This document shows, in pieces, positions 11,036-20,380 of a DNA stretch of 64,000 nt. The stretch comes from Steromphala cineraria. Lineage: Eukaryota; Mollusca; Gastropoda; Trochida; Trochidae. Both the position numbers and the translations under genes were made by a program. The notes below the pieces were generated by a model. It had not been told where the DNA came from, did no database searches, and saw only the letters and a program-made list of their open reading frames with translations. Location of the stretch: positions 73,576,280-73,640,279 of the forward strand of contig OU744725.1 in assembly GCA_916613615.1 (NCBI GenBank). The letters run 5' to 3'. Numbering within the stretch: the first letter of the stretch is position 1; every line of letters starts with the position of its first letter.

Positions 11036-13244
11036 TAAAACAGAGGAGATTAAGCCTACTGTTTTGCCTAGAACTTGGTCGTGGGGGAATAGCTCGGGAT
11101 CTACACACCTTCAAAAACAAGCAGAGAAGATTCTTTCAGGCAGGGAACAAGACTGTTTATTCTTAAGAAAGTAATGCATCAGACAAGAAGTAAATCAATC
11201 AGACACAATAAGCCATCAAATGATAAATGAATTCATATGTAAGTTACAGTTATTGAATATAAATACAATGATACCTGAGTTAGAGAATAGATAAGTATGA
11301 TCAACATCATTGATGATGTAACAGTATAATATGAGAGTAATGGTAATTGATAATCAATAAGTATAATAAACTTAATTGTATATAACAGTATAATGCAATA
11401 GCTATTAATGAACAAAGGATGGGAGCATCTCAACAACTTCTAAATGCAGCTCACTGTGTAATAATTATGTGACAAACCGGAGCTTAACAATTTACTTAAT
11501 ACAAATGAACATTCCATTCATCTAGACAATACAAATGCATATATCGTCTTAACTTCCATATCTGTATGCCATTAATAAACATTCATAATACACCGAACCC
11601 TTAAAAAAAATACTTGCTTGAATAGTGATCCTCTTAAAACACGTGTGCAATATTAGAAGTATTATGGTAAAGTAAATAAAACGATAATTACATCTAAAGC
11701 CTTAAACAAATAATAAATATAAAACATGTCCTACTAAAATAATGTAATGATTCTTTACAATTTAATACTATTGAAAATATTAGATATATTACGGTATGGA
11801 AGGCTTTGTTTAACACTTGAACAAGGGACAACATGAATACAAATTATTGCTAGTATAATGGAGGACCTATTATAATTTTAAGTGTGAATCATTTTAGAGT
11901 TATCACGGTACGCAAGGTACAATGATAATTACATTTAAAGAACTTAAACAAAGGTTAACTCTATTGCCTGTTCTTGCTCGATTAATGGATAGAATCTTAT
12001 TTCTAGTTTATCACAGTGAAATATTAGACTTACTACGGTACAGGAAGTTCTATGATAATCCTATCTTTCAACACGATAATTTATCCAAAGTGTAACAGTG
12101 ACATTCTAACGTTTACAGAAACCTATACATGATGAACTCTGTTAATATGTGTACAGACTACCTATATTGCAGACATAATGGAATATAACAAGCGCTGTTT
12201 AATTATTTTATAGAAAGATGGATATTTATAATTGCCTGTATCTTTTGAACTATTCTAATACTTTCTACATCGCCGTGGCATCATAATAATTTGTGTACAT
12301 TCATAATAAGACATTGCCCGAATGTGCACGTTTAGCTAGGAAGATAACATTATAGTTTTGTACCCTGGAACATATGCGCTTACAGACAGGATACCTTGAA
12401 CGTAAATATATATATGAGCTTCCCGCGCTACGTGCATATTACATACACAGACATGTTACATACAATAACATGATACACAACAAAGATATGAATATGAACA
12501 TTTAAACTCTTGAACAACATTCAACACGTTGTACATTTATGTGCTTTAGCATCAAAGACACCCGACCAAGAATAAAATATACATTTTAACATAACTCTCT
12601 TCCTAAATATTTCTACATTTGAAGCAACTGTATAAACACTATTTATTAATTAAAACCATCCAATGCCTTTAAATTGCCTTACTGAATTCTTAACTAAAAA
12701 TAACATAGGTTCATTATTAAAGGCAGAAGAGTTTTAACGAGTTTCAACACAAAATAGCAAAGTGAAGTGACTTACCTTCAAAAACAAGCAGAGAAGATTC
12801 TTTCAGGCAGGGAACAAGACTGATGTTTAGAACATTTACTCGCCCCTTTATAGCCCTCATTCTCTTTGTGAATTTGAAAATATGTCACTTCTATCTACCC
12901 CTTGATAATGGATAATCTTCATTATGATTATGTTAAGTAACATTTGCTGACATCGGCCAGCGTTAAGCTCCATTGACTGTTGAAGTAAAACGCTCTTGTT
13001 GTTAAAGTGATAAGCTGTTGTTTGTCTAACTGGTCCCTCCGACAGGTTAGTTAATTCTTATCGCCTAAAAGCTGGACTTAGCGCATCGTGTCAACCTTTA
13101 TCGGAGAGAGATAACTGATAATATGCAAGCTGACTTTACACATTAAGACTTCATGGGTGAAATACTTTTAATTATAACTTTGTAATGTATAACGAAAATT
13201 ATGAAAATATTGAACTAAAATATAGCAATTTTGGCACTGTTATA
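11036..13244 (-). repeat. 3' LTR (2,209 bp)
   Basis: It matches 21853-24062 over its full length. In element orientation it starts TATAACAGTGCC and ends CTGTTTTA, not the usual TG...CA. The outer AT at 11034-11035 is also shared, so the border is uncertain by 2 nt. It carries the same internal 49-bp duplication as the other LTR (11107-11155 and 12774-12822), a TATA box at 12845-12853 and AATAAA at 11161-11156. No clear polypurine tract abuts it; a purine run lies about 35-50 nt further inside the element. Confidence 0.93.
11156..11161 (-). terminator. Poly(A) signal AATAAA in the 3' LTR
   Basis: On the minus strand AATAAA is followed with no gap by the second 49-bp copy (CAGTCTTGTTCCC...). 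Cleavage 10-30 nt downstream would fall inside that copy, making it the 3' R sequence. Confidence 0.6.
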
Positions 13245-13426
13245 GTATCCCTGGGCGTCGTGGAGCTTTTGACCTCAAAAGCCCTTTTTTGTTGTTGTAT
13301 AAGGTCACATATAAACATATACATAAGTAGTTTGATACATGAAAAAAAAACATCATACAAAATTCACACAAACAAATTACATGACAACAAATGGATGTAC
13401 TGTTCAGCTAGCCCACATACTTAAAT
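13245..13426. other. Untranslated region between env and the 3' LTR
   Basis: This 182-bp stretch contains no gene. In element orientation it includes AAAAAAGGG near 13287-13279, the best polypurine candidate, but it does not touch the LTR border. Confidence 0.4.
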
Positions 13427-13815
13427 TTATTTCAACATAACTGAAGGATCTAAAATTTGATATCGACCACCATGTACCATAAGAATATAGGCAGCGAAAG
13501 GTTGATTAAACATTTTATGTAGCTTCCGTGCTGCAAAGAAGGAAATACGGACACTATGAGGAACAGTGAGTGAGGTTTTGGTGAGAAGATTGGTGACTGT
13601 GAAGTGAGGCCAGTCGACAGTGAGAGTGGGAAAGAAATACCCTGAAATGCGGAGGTGTTCCACGGTGAAAGGAGGTTGAATATCCCAAAAGGAAGGACAC
13701 AGGCTGAGGGACAGAACGGGAATAGTTACACATTCTGGGCCAGTGGTTAGTTCTAAAACAAGACCATTGTGAGTTTGAGGATGACGTTGATAGAACGAGA
13801 AGAATAGAGGCGACA
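13427..13815 (-). CDS. Env C-terminal segment in a shifted frame
   Basis: A second frame stays open from about 13815 to the stop at 13427-13429 and overlaps the last part of the main env frame. Its translation (about 125 residues) looks protein-like, with hydrophobic and aromatic patterning (LELTTGPECVTIPVLSL, FTVEHLRISGYFFPTLTVDW). Over the same bases the main env frame becomes serine/histidine-rich and irregular after its second hydrophobic segment. This suggests that the cytoplasmic or C-terminal domain was originally continuous with env and that a one-base frameshift near 13800 separates them. A sequencing or assembly indel is equally possible. Function of this tail unknown. Confidence 0.55.
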
Positions 13816-15866
13816 GCAAGGGTGATGACTCCTAGGAGAATTGAGACATGGTAGTCCGCAAGATCCGAAACAACAAAGCCAGGACTGGGGGTAGTTTGTG
13901 CATTATAATTGAGAGTAGGTGGTTGAACTGCTTTTACTGGAGCGACCCGAGTTATCAATAGTAAGGCTGCAGAGAGTGTGCGAATTTTGTAAAACATCCA
14001 AATACACAAAATGATAGAGAGAATGGAAGTGCCTGACGCTGTGATGGCAATTATGGCATTAGTATCAGGCCAAGAACTTGGCAAGTTGATGCGCCCATCA
14101 AGCAAAGGTTCTGTCATTGACTGAAAGATTGTTTGAGTTTTCTTAGCACTTTCTGCAACCCGCTGTAGACTAAGGTGAGACTTTTGATCATTGGCCAAAA
14201 CATTAGAAATTTCGTGTGAAAAGATATTAAATTTTGGAATAGAGAAATTAACCATTTTTCTAAAGGTGGTATCGCCAGCAATACTAGAAAGAGTTGAGTC
14301 ATCAAAGAAGTGTTGGAGAAGAGCCAGATTGACAGGATGAAGTTGTGTGACCTGATGTTGAGATGAACTACATGAACCAAAAGGTGCAGGATAAAAGAAA
14401 TCTGCAGTTGAGAAAGTACAGTAGCAAGGTGTAGTAATAACACAAAAATTACAACCATTAATCACACGATGTGTTGTAGGGCAGTTGAGAGTAAGAAATG
14501 GGACTTTATAAACCAGAATATTAGAAGAGTCAATTGGGATAAGTTGAGGTGGCTGAGCTTTAGTAATATAACGGAAATTACAGAGTGATTTTATGAGATG
14601 TTTACTATTTTGAAAGAGGGCAAGGATACATGATGGTTTGGTTGAGGTTTGAAGGGTTATTCCGAAGGGACAGTGTATGACGAAATCATCACCTTTGCAG
14701 GATTCTACAGTAGAACTATCAAGGCTAATGTGATGTTTAGAGTCAGGTGAAAGGGCAAAATAAGATGGAGTTTCTAAAAGTTGGGTGGAGTGGGTGGAGG
14801 TGCTGTTCACAGGCACTGGGGCAGAGATAACTTTATACACTTGAAAAGGTTTAGCCAAAGATGATAATGGAAATTTAACGGATACATACACGTGGTCCTT
14901 CGTACGAGTAAAGATAAATTTTGCATAAGAGTAATAGAATGTTGGATTTGTTTGGAGCAATTGGAAATTCGGGTACTTATCAGATAAAAGTGATGCCAAA
15001 TGATGGATAGTTTGTTCCAAAATGTGAGGTGCAATGAGCAGGGGAGACAACTTATTCTTAGCCAAATCTAAAATGCCTAATTTCAGTTCCTCAAGCTGAT
15101 GCTCCACGGTATTTGCCTTTTGAATTTGATCAATGAGAAGGGAGGTAAGGGAGGTAAAGGTGGATTGAAGATTTCTAGCATTATTCTCTATTGCCTTGGC
15201 TGTGAACGTTATTGCATCATGATTGGCTTTGACGCCCTTCAAAGCATTCTGAAATCGTGTGTCGACTACTTTCATGAAGGAGGAAAGATGGGCTGAATGT
15301 TGCTGTAGTACATTGGATAGGTTAATGTCATGTTTGGTCAAGGCATTTATATGTTTGGCAAGCAGGTTGACGTCGTCAATTGTGGCAGTGCCAAACAGAG
15401 TTTTTGATAGGGAACCGACAAAACTAAGAACTGCTCGTTTTGAACGGCTAGATGAGGGAATACTAGATTCCGGAATTAACTTAATGATTTGTTGCCTGGT
15501 ATTATTCATTTCAGCAACACATTTGGTTTTGATGACATTAAGATGCATTTGCATTTGATGTAAAAGAGCGCATGTACCCTTGCTTTGATGACATCCGCTC
15601 ATGGTAGGAATACTTGGCACGGAGGGTAGCTTGATTTCGTACGTGTGTGTCCAATATTCCGTGGAGAAATGGGCTTGGAAGGTTGGCTGAAATACTACTC
15701 CATAGTTGAGTCTCTGCACTGGACTGGAGCCGAGGATAGGATGGGCGAGCAGAGTCATAAGCCACAGGGTAATCAAGCTCCAGGATGAACCTTTGATGAA
15801 ATGAGAAAAGAAGCCAGAGTTGACCTGGTTGAATGCTGTGGCCACAACATAAAAACAACCTAGCAC
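13554..15866 (-). CDS. env: Envelope glycoprotein, baculovirus F / errantivirus type (frame broken near its end)
   Basis: The open frame is 770 codons. A hydrophobic stretch at about residues 30-45 (LITLWLMTLLAHPILG) could be a signal peptide, which would be left after an upstream start. A furin-type site RSKR is near residue 143 and is followed at once by a hydrophobic, glycine-containing segment (AVLSFVGSLSKTLFG), the arrangement of the fusion peptide in baculovirus F proteins and insect errantivirus Env. A long heptad-rich helix region follows (about 160-270), then a cysteine-rich domain and a membrane-spanning segment near residue 620 (ITASGTSILSIILCIWMFY), with a second hydrophobic segment near 680. 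The expected role is membrane fusion as a class I-like trimer. In the genome it would be translated from a spliced mRNA. The final about 90 codons look frameshifted (see 13427-13815). Confidence 0.8.
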   Translation of the reverse strand: MLGCFYVVATAFNQVNSGFFSHFIKGSSWSLITLWLMTLLAHPILGSSPVQRLNYGVVFQPTFQAHFSTEYWTHTYEIKLPSVPSIPTMSGCHQSKGTCALLHQMQMHLNVIKTKCVAEMNNTRQQIIKLIPESSIPSSSRSKRAVLSFVGSLSKTLFGTATIDDVNLLAKHINALTKHDINLSNVLQQHSAHLSSFMKVVDTRFQNALKGVKANHDAITFTAKAIENNARNLQSTFTSLTSLLIDQIQKANTVEHQLEELKLGILDLAKNKLSPLLIAPHILEQTIHHLASLLSDKYPNFQLLQTNPTFYYSYAKFIFTRTKDHVYVSVKFPLSSLAKPFQVYKVISAPVPVNSTSTHSTQLLETPSYFALSPDSKHHISLDSSTVESCKGDDFVIHCPFGITLQTSTKPSCILALFQNSKHLIKSLCNFRYITKAQPPQLIPIDSSNILVYKVPFLTLNCPTTHRVINGCNFCVITTPCYCTFSTADFFYPAPFGSCSSSQHQVTQLHPVNLALLQHFFDDSTLSSIAGDTTFRKMVNFSIPKFNIFSHEISNVLANDQKSHLSLQRVAESAKKTQTIFQSMTEPLLDGRINLPSSWPDTNAIIAITASGTSILSIILCIWMFYKIRTLSAALLLITRVAPVKAVQPPTLNYNAQTTPSPGFVVSDLADYHVSILLGVITLAVASILLVLSTSSSNSQWSCFRTNHWPRMCNYSRSVPQPVSFLLGYSTSFHRGTPPHFRVFLSHSHCRLASLHSHQSSHQNLTHCSS

Positions 15867-15933
15867 TTATAAGACACAGAAAATTGGTTACTGCAAAAAA
15901 GGGGGTGGTCACTCATAATAATGGCAACTTAAC

Positions 15934-16509
15934 TCACATCATAAATGTCATAGAGATAGCTGGATGACCCTTTGCAAATGCTCTACCGAAAAAACTTGCG
16001 TCCAAGTTTGGGCGCCTACCTGACCTAGTCCGAGACTTATGGAAATGATCAATCAGTGAAGGATCAAGATTGGAAGCAGGCTCCCAAGTAGTTTGTGAAT
16101 AGCCTAACCATTTGATTTGGTACATTTTAGTACCATTTGCCCGTTTACATCGAAGTATTTGTTCAACAGGATAGGTTTGATCATTGTGTGATGTGTCATC
16201 CTGTTGCTGAGAAGAAGATGGTATAGAGCCTGAATCAGCGATGTGTGGCTCTGGAGGTACCATCTGTGTGTTTGGTTGACTGGATTCGTCAGCAGAAGTG
16301 CTGGAAGGTGTGGCCTGTTGTGTGGCAAGAGTTGTGTTATTGTCACCAGCAGAAGTGCTAGGATTAGCAGGCTGAATTTCAGGAGTAGGAGTGTAATCTG
16401 GAAGTCTGTCATTTGGCGTACGGGCCGTGTGAGACTTGAGGCGATTGGCGTGAATGAGTGCTTTGTGCGTTTTGTGTGTTTCAGCATGTTGCAGTTTGAA
16501 AGTGTGGTT
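15934..16509 (-). CDS. Integrase tail with chromodomain, in a shifted frame
   Basis: The frame continues the integrase C-terminus (LQHAETHKTHKALIHANRLK) through a proline/serine/threonine-rich linker to a recognisable chromodomain at about 16180-16035: YPVEQILRCKRANG, then YQIKWLGYSQTTWEPASNL, then LIDHFHK. The aromatic cage positions (Y near the start, W in IKWLGY, W in TTWEP) are present. In chromoviruses this module directs integration to modified histones. It sits one base out of frame with the integrase. The switch must occur near 16505-16515, either by frameshifting or because a base was lost. The stop codon overlaps positions 15934-15936, close to the start of env at 15866. Confidence 0.75.
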   Translation of the reverse strand, partial: NHTFKLQHAETHKTHKALIHANRLKSHTARTPNDRLPDYTPTPEIQPANPSTSAGDNNTTLATQQATPSSTSADESSQPNTQMVPPEPHIADSGSIPSSSQQQDDTSHNDQTYPVEQILRCKRANGTKMYQIKWLGYSQTTWEPASNLDPSLIDHFHKSRTRSGRRPNLDASFFGRAFAKGHPAISMTFMM

Positions 16510-19500
16510 AGTTCAAGTATTGTGTAGGGACCTAACCATTTGACTGAGAGTTTGGGAGATCTACCAGGAAGGACATGAGAATTTTGCATAAGAACTAGAT
16601 CACCTACTGCAAACTGTGGATCTTTAGCCTTAAGGTCAGTGCGCTCTTTGTTTATTTCTTGGGAGATTTGCATGTTGTCCTTAGCTATTGATTTAGCCAC
16701 TTTGAGGTTGTTGAGAAGTGTTTTAAGATGAAGTTCTGCTGTTTTGCCTATTGTAGGTTTGGGAAGAAGGGTAACATCAATAGGTAGTTGCATCTCTTTG
16801 CCAAAAACAAGGTAGAATGGTGTGTACCCAGTGGAGGCACATGGTGCACTTCGCATTGACATCATTACACATGGAATAAGGTCAGCCCAATTAGATTGGT
16901 CAGAGTCACAATAAGCTCTGAGTGCCTGTTCAATAGTCCTGTTGCGCCTTTCACACATGCCATTCGTTTCAGGGTGGTATGAAGATGTCAAGTGGTGCTT
17001 AATGTTCATCAATTCACACAGGGCATTGACAAGTTTGGAGGTGAATTGCCTTCCTCTATCCGAAAGAAGAGTTTTTGGAGCACCATAGCGAGTTATCACC
17101 TGATTGAAAAGAATGTTAGCTACCTCAGTGGCCTCCTGTGTCTTCATTGCAAAGCCTTCGGTCCAACGAGAGAATGAATCGACCACGAGCAGAACATATT
17201 TGAAGCCTTCTTTTGTTTCAGGAAGAGGACCAAGAATGTCAATGTGGAGACGAGAAAATGTATCTTCAATGGGCATTGGGACCATAGGTGCGTGTTTGCC
17301 ATGAGACTGGGATTTGATTTTCTGACAGACTTCACATGACTTGATGTAATTATCAACGTCTTGGTACAAGCCTGGCCAGTGATACTTAGTGAGTAATGAT
17401 TGGAATGTAGAATCTCTTCCAAGATGGGCACCCCCTACCTTAGAATCATGATAAGCAAATAGGAGATCCTTGCGCCTGATGAGAGGTACAACTAGCTGAG
17501 TGACCTGTGGAGGTCTTGTGGCCTTAGCACCCCTGTGTTTTGCTTGAAAGATATGATATAGAATACCATCCCTAATGACATATTCCTGGGAACGACCTAC
17601 AAGACCTTTGATTTGAGCATCATTGTAGTTTGTAGGGATTTCACCTTTAGAGATATAATCTATTATGGACCTAAGATCTGGAGAATTGTACTGTTGTGTA
17701 ACCAACTGATTGTCAGCTATCTGTACGGAAGAAACCATGACTGATGGACCAGATGGAGGCGGGTCGTTTGTGTAAAACAAGTCAACTGCGATAGGGGCTG
17801 GAAGATCTGGTTCCACCTTGGAGGATGAGGATGAAGTGTTCGTTGAGCTGTTTGCGATAGAAGAGAGAGTGTTGGATGTGTCATGGTGTGAGGTGTTAGA
17901 CCTATTGTAAGACACATCAGGTGAAGAAGAAGGAACGAAGGGAGCTGCAGAAACAACCAAGACAGGTGTGTCTTTGGAGGTAGATGCTACCACTTGTGCA
18001 TATGTTCTTTTGGACGGCAGAGGAGGTGATGGTATGTCATCTGTAACAGGAACAGTGCTAGGCTCAGGATATTTAGTTCTAGAAAGTGCATCCGCATTTG
18101 TGTTTGTTTTTCCTGGCCTGTGTACAATCTCAAAATCATAATCTTGCAGCATAATGGACCATCGCCCAAGACGACCTGATACTTCCTTAATGTTTTTCAA
18201 CCAAGTAAGAGCCTTATGATCTATAAAGACTTTGAATTTGTTTCCGGCCAAATATACTCTAAATGTTTTGACTCCCTCAACTACTGCCAAACATTCTAGC
18301 TGCGTTACTCCCCAATTTTTCTCAGAAGTATGAAGTGATCTTCCTCCATAACAAATGACATGTTCCTTACCATCATCACCATGTTGCCCAAGTATGTAAC
18401 CTAAAGATGTGTTTGAAGCATCTGTTGTGAGAATGAAAGGTTTTGTAGGATCAGGATATGCAAGGATTGGAGAAGATGTCAGTTTTTGCTTTAAGAGAGT
18501 AAAGGCTTGTTGACATTTGTCAGACCAAGAAAATTTGACATCTTTCTTCAGAGTATCATACAGAGGGGATGCTATACCTGAGAAGTTGGGAACAAATTTC
18601 CTGTAGTAACTACAAAGGCCAAGAAAATGGCGAACATCGTGGACGTTCTGGGGTTGGGGAATTTGAACTACAGCTTGAATTTTGGACTGATCAACCTCAA
18701 TGCCATTTTTAGAGAAAATGTGACCTAAATATTGGACTTGTTTTGCTGCAAATTTGCATTTGCTAGGTTTTAGAGTTAAGCCAGCTTGTTTTAATTTTTG
18801 GAAAACGCATTTAAGATGGTTTAAATGTTCTGAAAAGGTTTTTGAGTAGACAATGATGTCATCTACATAAATGAGAATGTATTTCCAGTTCATCTCTTTT
18901 AGAGCTTCCGAAATTGTGCTTTGAAATGCCATTGGTGCATTTTTTAAACCAAAAGGAAGACGATTCCATTCAAAAATTCCATCGGGAGTGATGAAAGCAG
19001 ACTTATGTTTTGTTTCTGGATGCAGTGGAATTTGCCAGAAACCGCTAGCACAGTCTAGAACACTGAAAATTTTTGCATGACTTTCCCCAACTGCATCAAT
19101 GACATCTTCAAATCTAATGAGGGGAAAAAATATTGGCTTGGTTACATCATTGAGGCGTCTGTAATCTACCGCGAAACGATAAGTGTTGTCCCGTTTTTTG
19201 ACCATGACAACTGGTGAATGCCATGCAGAGGAACTGGCTTGAATAATTTTTGCATCTAACATTTCTGAAATTTGTTTGGAACACTCTTTTCTAATCTCAG
19301 CACTTTGTCTGTAAAATGGACGTCGAATGGGCCTAGCATCACCTGTTTCTATTTTATGAGAATGAAGATGAGTAACACCAAGTTCGGACCAGTTAGTAGC
19401 AAAGGCAGAATGTTGTGAATGAAGAAAGGACAGAAGTTCTTGTTTTTGAGAAGCAGATAGGTCGGAATCCGAAAGGTCAAAGGATAGGTCTGTGGGATGA

Positions 19501-19781
19501 GATTGCTTGTGATGTGTTGGTGTTTTGAATAAAGTTGTGTGAGTGTTAGTGTTATGCCTATTTTGTGAGATGGAGGAAGCATTGATGTTAGATGGCCGTG
19601 GGTGAGGTTGAGAAAGGTGTGGTTTGGTTTCAGGGTCTGGTGAATCTGGTAGCACTTCTATACTTGAGGTGTTGACCTCGGAGGCAACAGCTAGCACTCT
19701 TTTGGTATTGAGATAAATAGGTGATTTGGTTGGGTTGAGGAGGCGCATGTAAACAGGGTTTTTGGATTTGTAACTAAGCAT
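16510..19781 (-). CDS. pol: Reverse transcriptase - RNase H - integrase polyprotein
   Basis: About 1,090 codons of good frame (the frame stays open to 16104 but is out of phase beyond about 16510). The RT domain shows LDCASGFWQIPLHP, RLPFGLKNAP and the catalytic box YVDDIIVYS near residue 305. RNase H begins near FILTTDASNTSLGYILGQ. The integrase has an H-H-C-C zinc finger (HDSKVGGAHLGRD ... CEVC) and the acidic triad: D in LHIDILGP (about 848), D in LSDRGRQF (908) and E in CERRNR (944), so DD35E. All catalytic residues seen are intact. A serine/threonine-rich spacer lies between RNase H and integrase. The frame is -1 relative to protease. The first codons overlap the end of the protease frame, so the true product is presumably made by frameshifting. 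Confidence 0.93.
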
Positions 19782-20377
19782 CTACCACCTTGCAACTTAA
19801 GTCTAGAAAGCTCAGAAATTGGTTCAAGAAGGAGAATAGCACCCTGTCTATACCGAGATAGTTTAACTGGAATGTCTACTTGACATGATGGAGGAATGGT
19901 AACAGGCTTCCTGGCCCTAGCATAACCTGCGCTTGATTCAACAAGTGGAACAGAAACGAGCCCTTCCTGAATTGAGAAGGATCTGTCAGCTAGTGAGATT
20001 GTGGCTTTATAATCTGTCAAGAAGTCCATACCCAAGATGAGAGAATGATGCAGAGATTTGAAGACATAAAAAGATTGTGGAAAGAGGAGATTGCCTATAC
20101 AAACATCAAGAGAAATAGCACCTAGCACTTTATGGATCTCACCCCCTACACCTACGATTTCATGAAGGTCAGATTCATGTAAATTGTCTTCAGTGTAGCC
20201 TACTTTTCTAAGGTAGCTCATGCTGACACAAGACACTGAGGCTCCTGTATCAGCAAGGGCGGCTGTCTTCACTTGCTTTACCTTAATGAGAACAGTGTTC
20301 TTTACTAAGGGAGCCACAAGTGAGACCAAGGGTTTGTCGTGCCTGACCCCAGATGTCTGAGAGTCAGGCCCGAGTCC
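19691..20377 (-). CDS. pro: Retroviral aspartic protease, read through from gag
   Basis: The segment is in the same frame as gag, starting right after gag's UAG, with no stop until 19691. The active-site motif is ALADTGASVS, followed by the flap and hydrophobic core typical of retropepsins (SLILGMDFL as the ILG-type motif). The first methionine is at 20329, but the codons between UAG and this Met are open, which fits readthrough rather than a new start. The role would be to cut the polyproteins, with the active enzyme a homodimer. Near 19780 the sensible protein frame moves to -1 (pol). The overlap 19781-19691 has no classical X-XXY-YYZ heptamer that I can find, only an A-rich stretch (ATCCAAAAACCC). 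Confidence 0.88.
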   Translation of the reverse strand, partial: GLGPDSQTSGVRHDKPLVSLVAPLVKNTVLIKVKQVKTAALADTGASVSCVSMSYLRKVGYTEDNLHESDLHEIVGVGGEIHKVLGAISLDVCIGNLLFPQSFYVFKSLHHSLILGMDFLTDYKATISLADRSFSIQEGLVSVPLVESSAGYARARKPVTIPPSCQVDIPVKLSRYRQGAILLLEPISELSRLKLQGGRCLVTNPKTLFTCASSTQPNHLFISIPKEC

Positions 20378-20380
20378 CTA
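20341..20380 (-). promoter_or_regulatory. Stop-codon readthrough element: UAG-G, 8-nt spacer, stem-loop
   Basis: On the minus strand, gag ends CGA-TAG (20380-20378), followed by G. After an 8-nt spacer (GGACTCGG) comes GCCTGAC (20369-20363), perfectly complementary to GTCAGGC (20347-20341). The 15-nt loop holds a nested 4-bp hairpin (CAGA-CA-TCTG, 20359-20350). The UAG-G and an 8-nt spacer before a structure are the layout known for murine leukaemia virus gag-pol readthrough. The frame continues open into protease. Structure and function are inferred from sequence. Confidence 0.65.

Noticed and set aside
11233..11436. 67-codon hydrophobic frame present in both LTRs (also 22050-22253)
   Set aside because: Its identity follows from LTR duplication; it lies in the putative intron, is AT-rich, and has no recognisable domain.
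15538..15912. Separate 124-codon minus-strand gene at the start of env
   Set aside because: It overlaps the env frame, which has the recognisable furin site and fusion segment; this frame shows no family features.
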